NCBI GenBank assembly: GCA_963643175.1
Contig: CAVIJF010000031.1
Location: forward strand, 1 to 17,083
DNA from: CAMEON01 sp963643175
Lineage (GTDB): Bacteria > Bacillota > Clostridia > Oscillospirales > CAG-272
Length of the DNA: 17,083 nucleotides
Direction: 5' to 3'
Under the pieces are notes generated by a model. The model saw only the letters and a list, made by a program, of their open reading frames with translations, was not told where the DNA came from and did no database searches. Below, in pieces: positions 15,694-17,083 of the stretch. The first letter of the stretch is position 1, and each line of letters opens with the position of its first letter. The position numbers were made by a program, and so were the translations under genes.

Positions 15694-16785
15694 ATGGATA
15701 ACATTCAATCTACCCCCAAGGTAATGAAGGAATCCAAGAACAAGATTAAGGTTGAATTCGACCGCACGCCCCTGAAGGAGCGTATGAAGGCGAAGTTCCT
15801 GAATCTGTACTTCTTCCAGCAGGTTGCGTGGTACATCTTCCGTTTGGTTCTGCTGGTCGGTATTTCCTACATCGTGCTGTTCCCCTTCTTTACCAAGATT
15901 GCCGGTTCCTTCATGTCCCCGGAGGATTTCGTGGACGTGACCGTGCGCCTGATTCCCAAGCACTTCACGCTGGACATCTACAAGGCTGTCCTGACCGAGC
16001 TGAAGTACGCTGAGGCATTCCGCAACACCATGATTATCTCGCTGCTGTGCGGAATTCTGCAGACCTTTGTCTGCTGCCTCATCGCCTACGGACTTGCCAA
16101 GTTCCGTTTCCGCGGAAACAAGCTGATTATGCTGCTGGTCATCCTGACCATGATTGTGCCTCACCAGACCCTGCAGCTCTCCATGTTCATGCAGTTCCGG
16201 TACTTTGACATCTGGGGCATCCTGTCGCTGTTGAGCGGGCACGCATCGACCGGTATTTCGGCGCTTGACGCCGCGCTGGCAAACGTGCACATCCTGCCGA
16301 TGCAGGATGCGGGCATTACGCTGACCAACACCTACTGGCCGCTTCTGATTCTGTCCATGACCGGACTGGCGTTCAAGAACGGACTGTACATCTTCATGCT
16401 CCGTCAGTTCTTCAACGGTGTGCCGGACGCACTGGAGGAGTCGGCGTACATCGACGGTTCCGGTACTTTCCGGACGTTCATCACCATCATCCTGCCGCTG
16501 TCCATCCCCATGATGGTTACGGTGTTCCTGTTTGCCTTCTGCTGGCAGTGGACGGATGACTTCTACACGGAGATGTTCTTCACCTCCAGTAAGATCGTGC
16601 TGATGCCCGACATCGTGGACATCCCGTCCTCGCTGAAGACCGACTACGCCGGACAGAATATGTACTACGCCGCTATCCGTAATACCTGCGGCTTGTGCAT
16701 TATCCTGCCTTTGGTCATCCTCTATGCCTTCTGCCAGAACTTCCTTGTGCAGGGCATCGAGCGCTCCGGTCTGACTGCAGAGTAA
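15694..16785 (+). CDS. Carbohydrate ABC transporter permease, MalG type (pair 2)
   Basis: Last gene of the operon, 363 residues, some 70 longer than the usual MalG-type subunit. The excess comes from a charged N-terminal tail (about 1-40) and a loop at 181-207 (GHASTGISALDAALANVH and following). Membrane segments appear near 45-70, 110-134, 143-163, 213-235, 264-285 and 328-350. The EAA loop is at 247-271: EESAYIDGSGTFRTFI then TIILPLSIP. The C-terminus, NFLVQGIERSGLTAE, is the normal MalG-type ending. AAAGGAGG (15676-15683) is a perfect ribosome binding site. It should form a channel with the MalF-type gene just upstream, separated from it by 20 bases. Confidence 0.95.
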   Translation: MDNIQSTPKVMKESKNKIKVEFDRTPLKERMKAKFLNLYFFQQVAWYIFRLVLLVGISYIVLFPFFTKIAGSFMSPEDFVDVTVRLIPKHFTLDIYKAVLTELKYAEAFRNTMIISLLCGILQTFVCCLIAYGLAKFRFRGNKLIMLLVILTMIVPHQTLQLSMFMQFRYFDIWGILSLLSGHASTGISALDAALANVHILPMQDAGITLTNTYWPLLILSMTGLAFKNGLYIFMLRQFFNGVPDALEESAYIDGSGTFRTFITIILPLSIPMMVTVFLFAFCWQWTDDFYTEMFFTSSKIVLMPDIVDIPSSLKTDYAGQNMYYAAIRNTCGLCIILPLVILYAFCQNFLVQGIERSGLTAE

Positions 16786-16802
16786 GCCTGCCCTCCTTTC
16801 CC

Positions 16803-16833
16803 GAACCGCCCCTTCCGGGGCGGTTCTTTCTTT
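16803..16833 (+). terminator. Intrinsic terminator of the operon
   Basis: GAACCGCCCC (16803-16812), loop TTCC, GGGGCGGTTC (16817-16826) is a perfect 10-bp GC-rich stem followed by TTTCTTT. It begins 18 bases after the stop codon of the last permease. It is the only hairpin plus T-tract recognised after a gene here, and it ends the transcription unit that starts near 758. A small second hairpin (CCGC/GCGG, 16835-16846) follows it. Confidence 0.88.
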
Positions 16834-16860
16834 ACCGCCTTAGCGGCGGCGCAGGGTGCC

Positions 16861-16883
16861 GGGGACGCAGGGGACGCAGGGGA
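16861..16883. repeat. Short tandem repeat, 9-bp unit
   Basis: GGGGACGCA occurs twice in direct succession (16861-16869, 16870-16878), followed by a partial third unit GGGGA. It lies just upstream of a 13-bp palindrome. This may be a slipped, variable edge of the neighbouring dispersed repeat. Confidence 0.5.
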
Positions 16884-16887
16884 TACG

Positions 16888-16915
16888 TTGGGGGCTTCTT
16901 GAAAGAAGCCCCCAA
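16888..16915. repeat. Perfect 13-bp inverted repeat, probable dispersed intergenic element
   Basis: TTGGGGGCTTCTT (16888-16900) and AAGAAGCCCCCAA (16903-16915) are perfect inverted arms around GA. Then come a C-run (16917-16921) and AAGAACTTTT. A palindrome with this C-run and AAGAACTTT tail is recalled as a common dispersed intergenic element in GC-rich gut Clostridia. It could add terminator function, but the true operon terminator lies 55 bases upstream. Confidence 0.55.
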
Positions 16916-17083
16916 ACCCCCAAGAACTTTTCTGAATATGCCTTTGAGGCAGGGGCGAGTGCCCGCCGGGAACCGGAAACGCAGGGAGCAGAGGCAACGG
17001 AAACCTTCCGGAGCAGAGAGCAGCCTTCCCCCCACCCCGAAAGCCCTTCATCCACAAGGGAAACTCCGGAATCCGGAGCGCAG
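16916..17083. other. Gene-free right edge
   Basis: No supportable gene is present. The overlapping - strand frames here are Pro/Arg-rich, span the terminator and lack ribosome binding sites. Two small palindromes are visible: CGGAA/TTCCG (16999-17010) and CTCCGGA/TCCGGAG (17064-17078). The next gene, if any, begins beyond the window. Confidence 0.55.

Noticed and set aside
16722..17057. Overlapping - strand frames of 67-111 codons at the right edge
   Set aside because: They run through the terminator and repeats into the end of the last permease gene, in several overlapping frames with no ribosome binding site.
1..17083. CRISPR arrays, tRNA/rRNA genes, transposases, phage or toxin-antitoxin genes
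   Set aside because: None was seen. The only repeats are the short palindromes and the 9-bp tandem unit at the edges and the duplicated leader segments.

Overview
The window carries one very long transcription unit on the + strand, about 16 kb, bounded by a strong sigma-A type promoter (723-751) and an intrinsic terminator (16803-16833). The DNA is GC-rich, has canonical AGGAGG-type ribosome binding sites, secreted proteins with Gram-positive style signal peptides and short palindromic intergenic repeats. This fits a GC-rich Clostridia member, plausibly a gut Oscillospirales bacterium. That placement is an inference; no rRNA or marker gene is present.

Layout: 1-722 is gene-free and holds palindromic repeats and an AT-richer stretch with possible operators. 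723-1142 is the promoter plus a roughly 385-nt, highly structured, gene-free leader. Then come seven genes: a giant solute-binding protein with two N-terminal carbohydrate-binding-like modules (1143-4640), a MalF-type permease (4765-5721), a MalG-type permease (5723-6595), an NHL-repeat/TPR/YIP1 membrane protein (6615-8828), a 1934-residue secreted DUF5696-like protein (8851-14655), a second MalF-type permease (14693-15673) and a second MalG-type permease (15694-16785). 16786-17083 holds the terminator and repeats but no gene.

The genes look like a dedicated surface machine for capture and import of a glycan. The solute-binding protein and DUF5696 protein are secreted. The NHL/YIP1 protein presents a beta-propeller outside a multi-pass membrane domain. 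Two complete permease heterodimers flank the two unusual proteins. No ATPase, cytoplasmic glycosidase or regulator is present, so energy is presumably supplied by a shared MsmX-type ATPase encoded elsewhere, and the substrate cannot be named.

The most unusual points are: (i) about 920 residues of helix-rich sequence inserted between the barrel-like core of the DUF5696 protein and a short C-terminal beta segment; (ii) one binding protein serving two permease pairs; (iii) duplicated binding modules and an extra helical tail on the binding protein; (iv) a long leader RNA with duplicated hairpin arms that could form alternative pairings; and (v) a strong hairpin after the binding-protein gene that could set its expression above that of the permeases.
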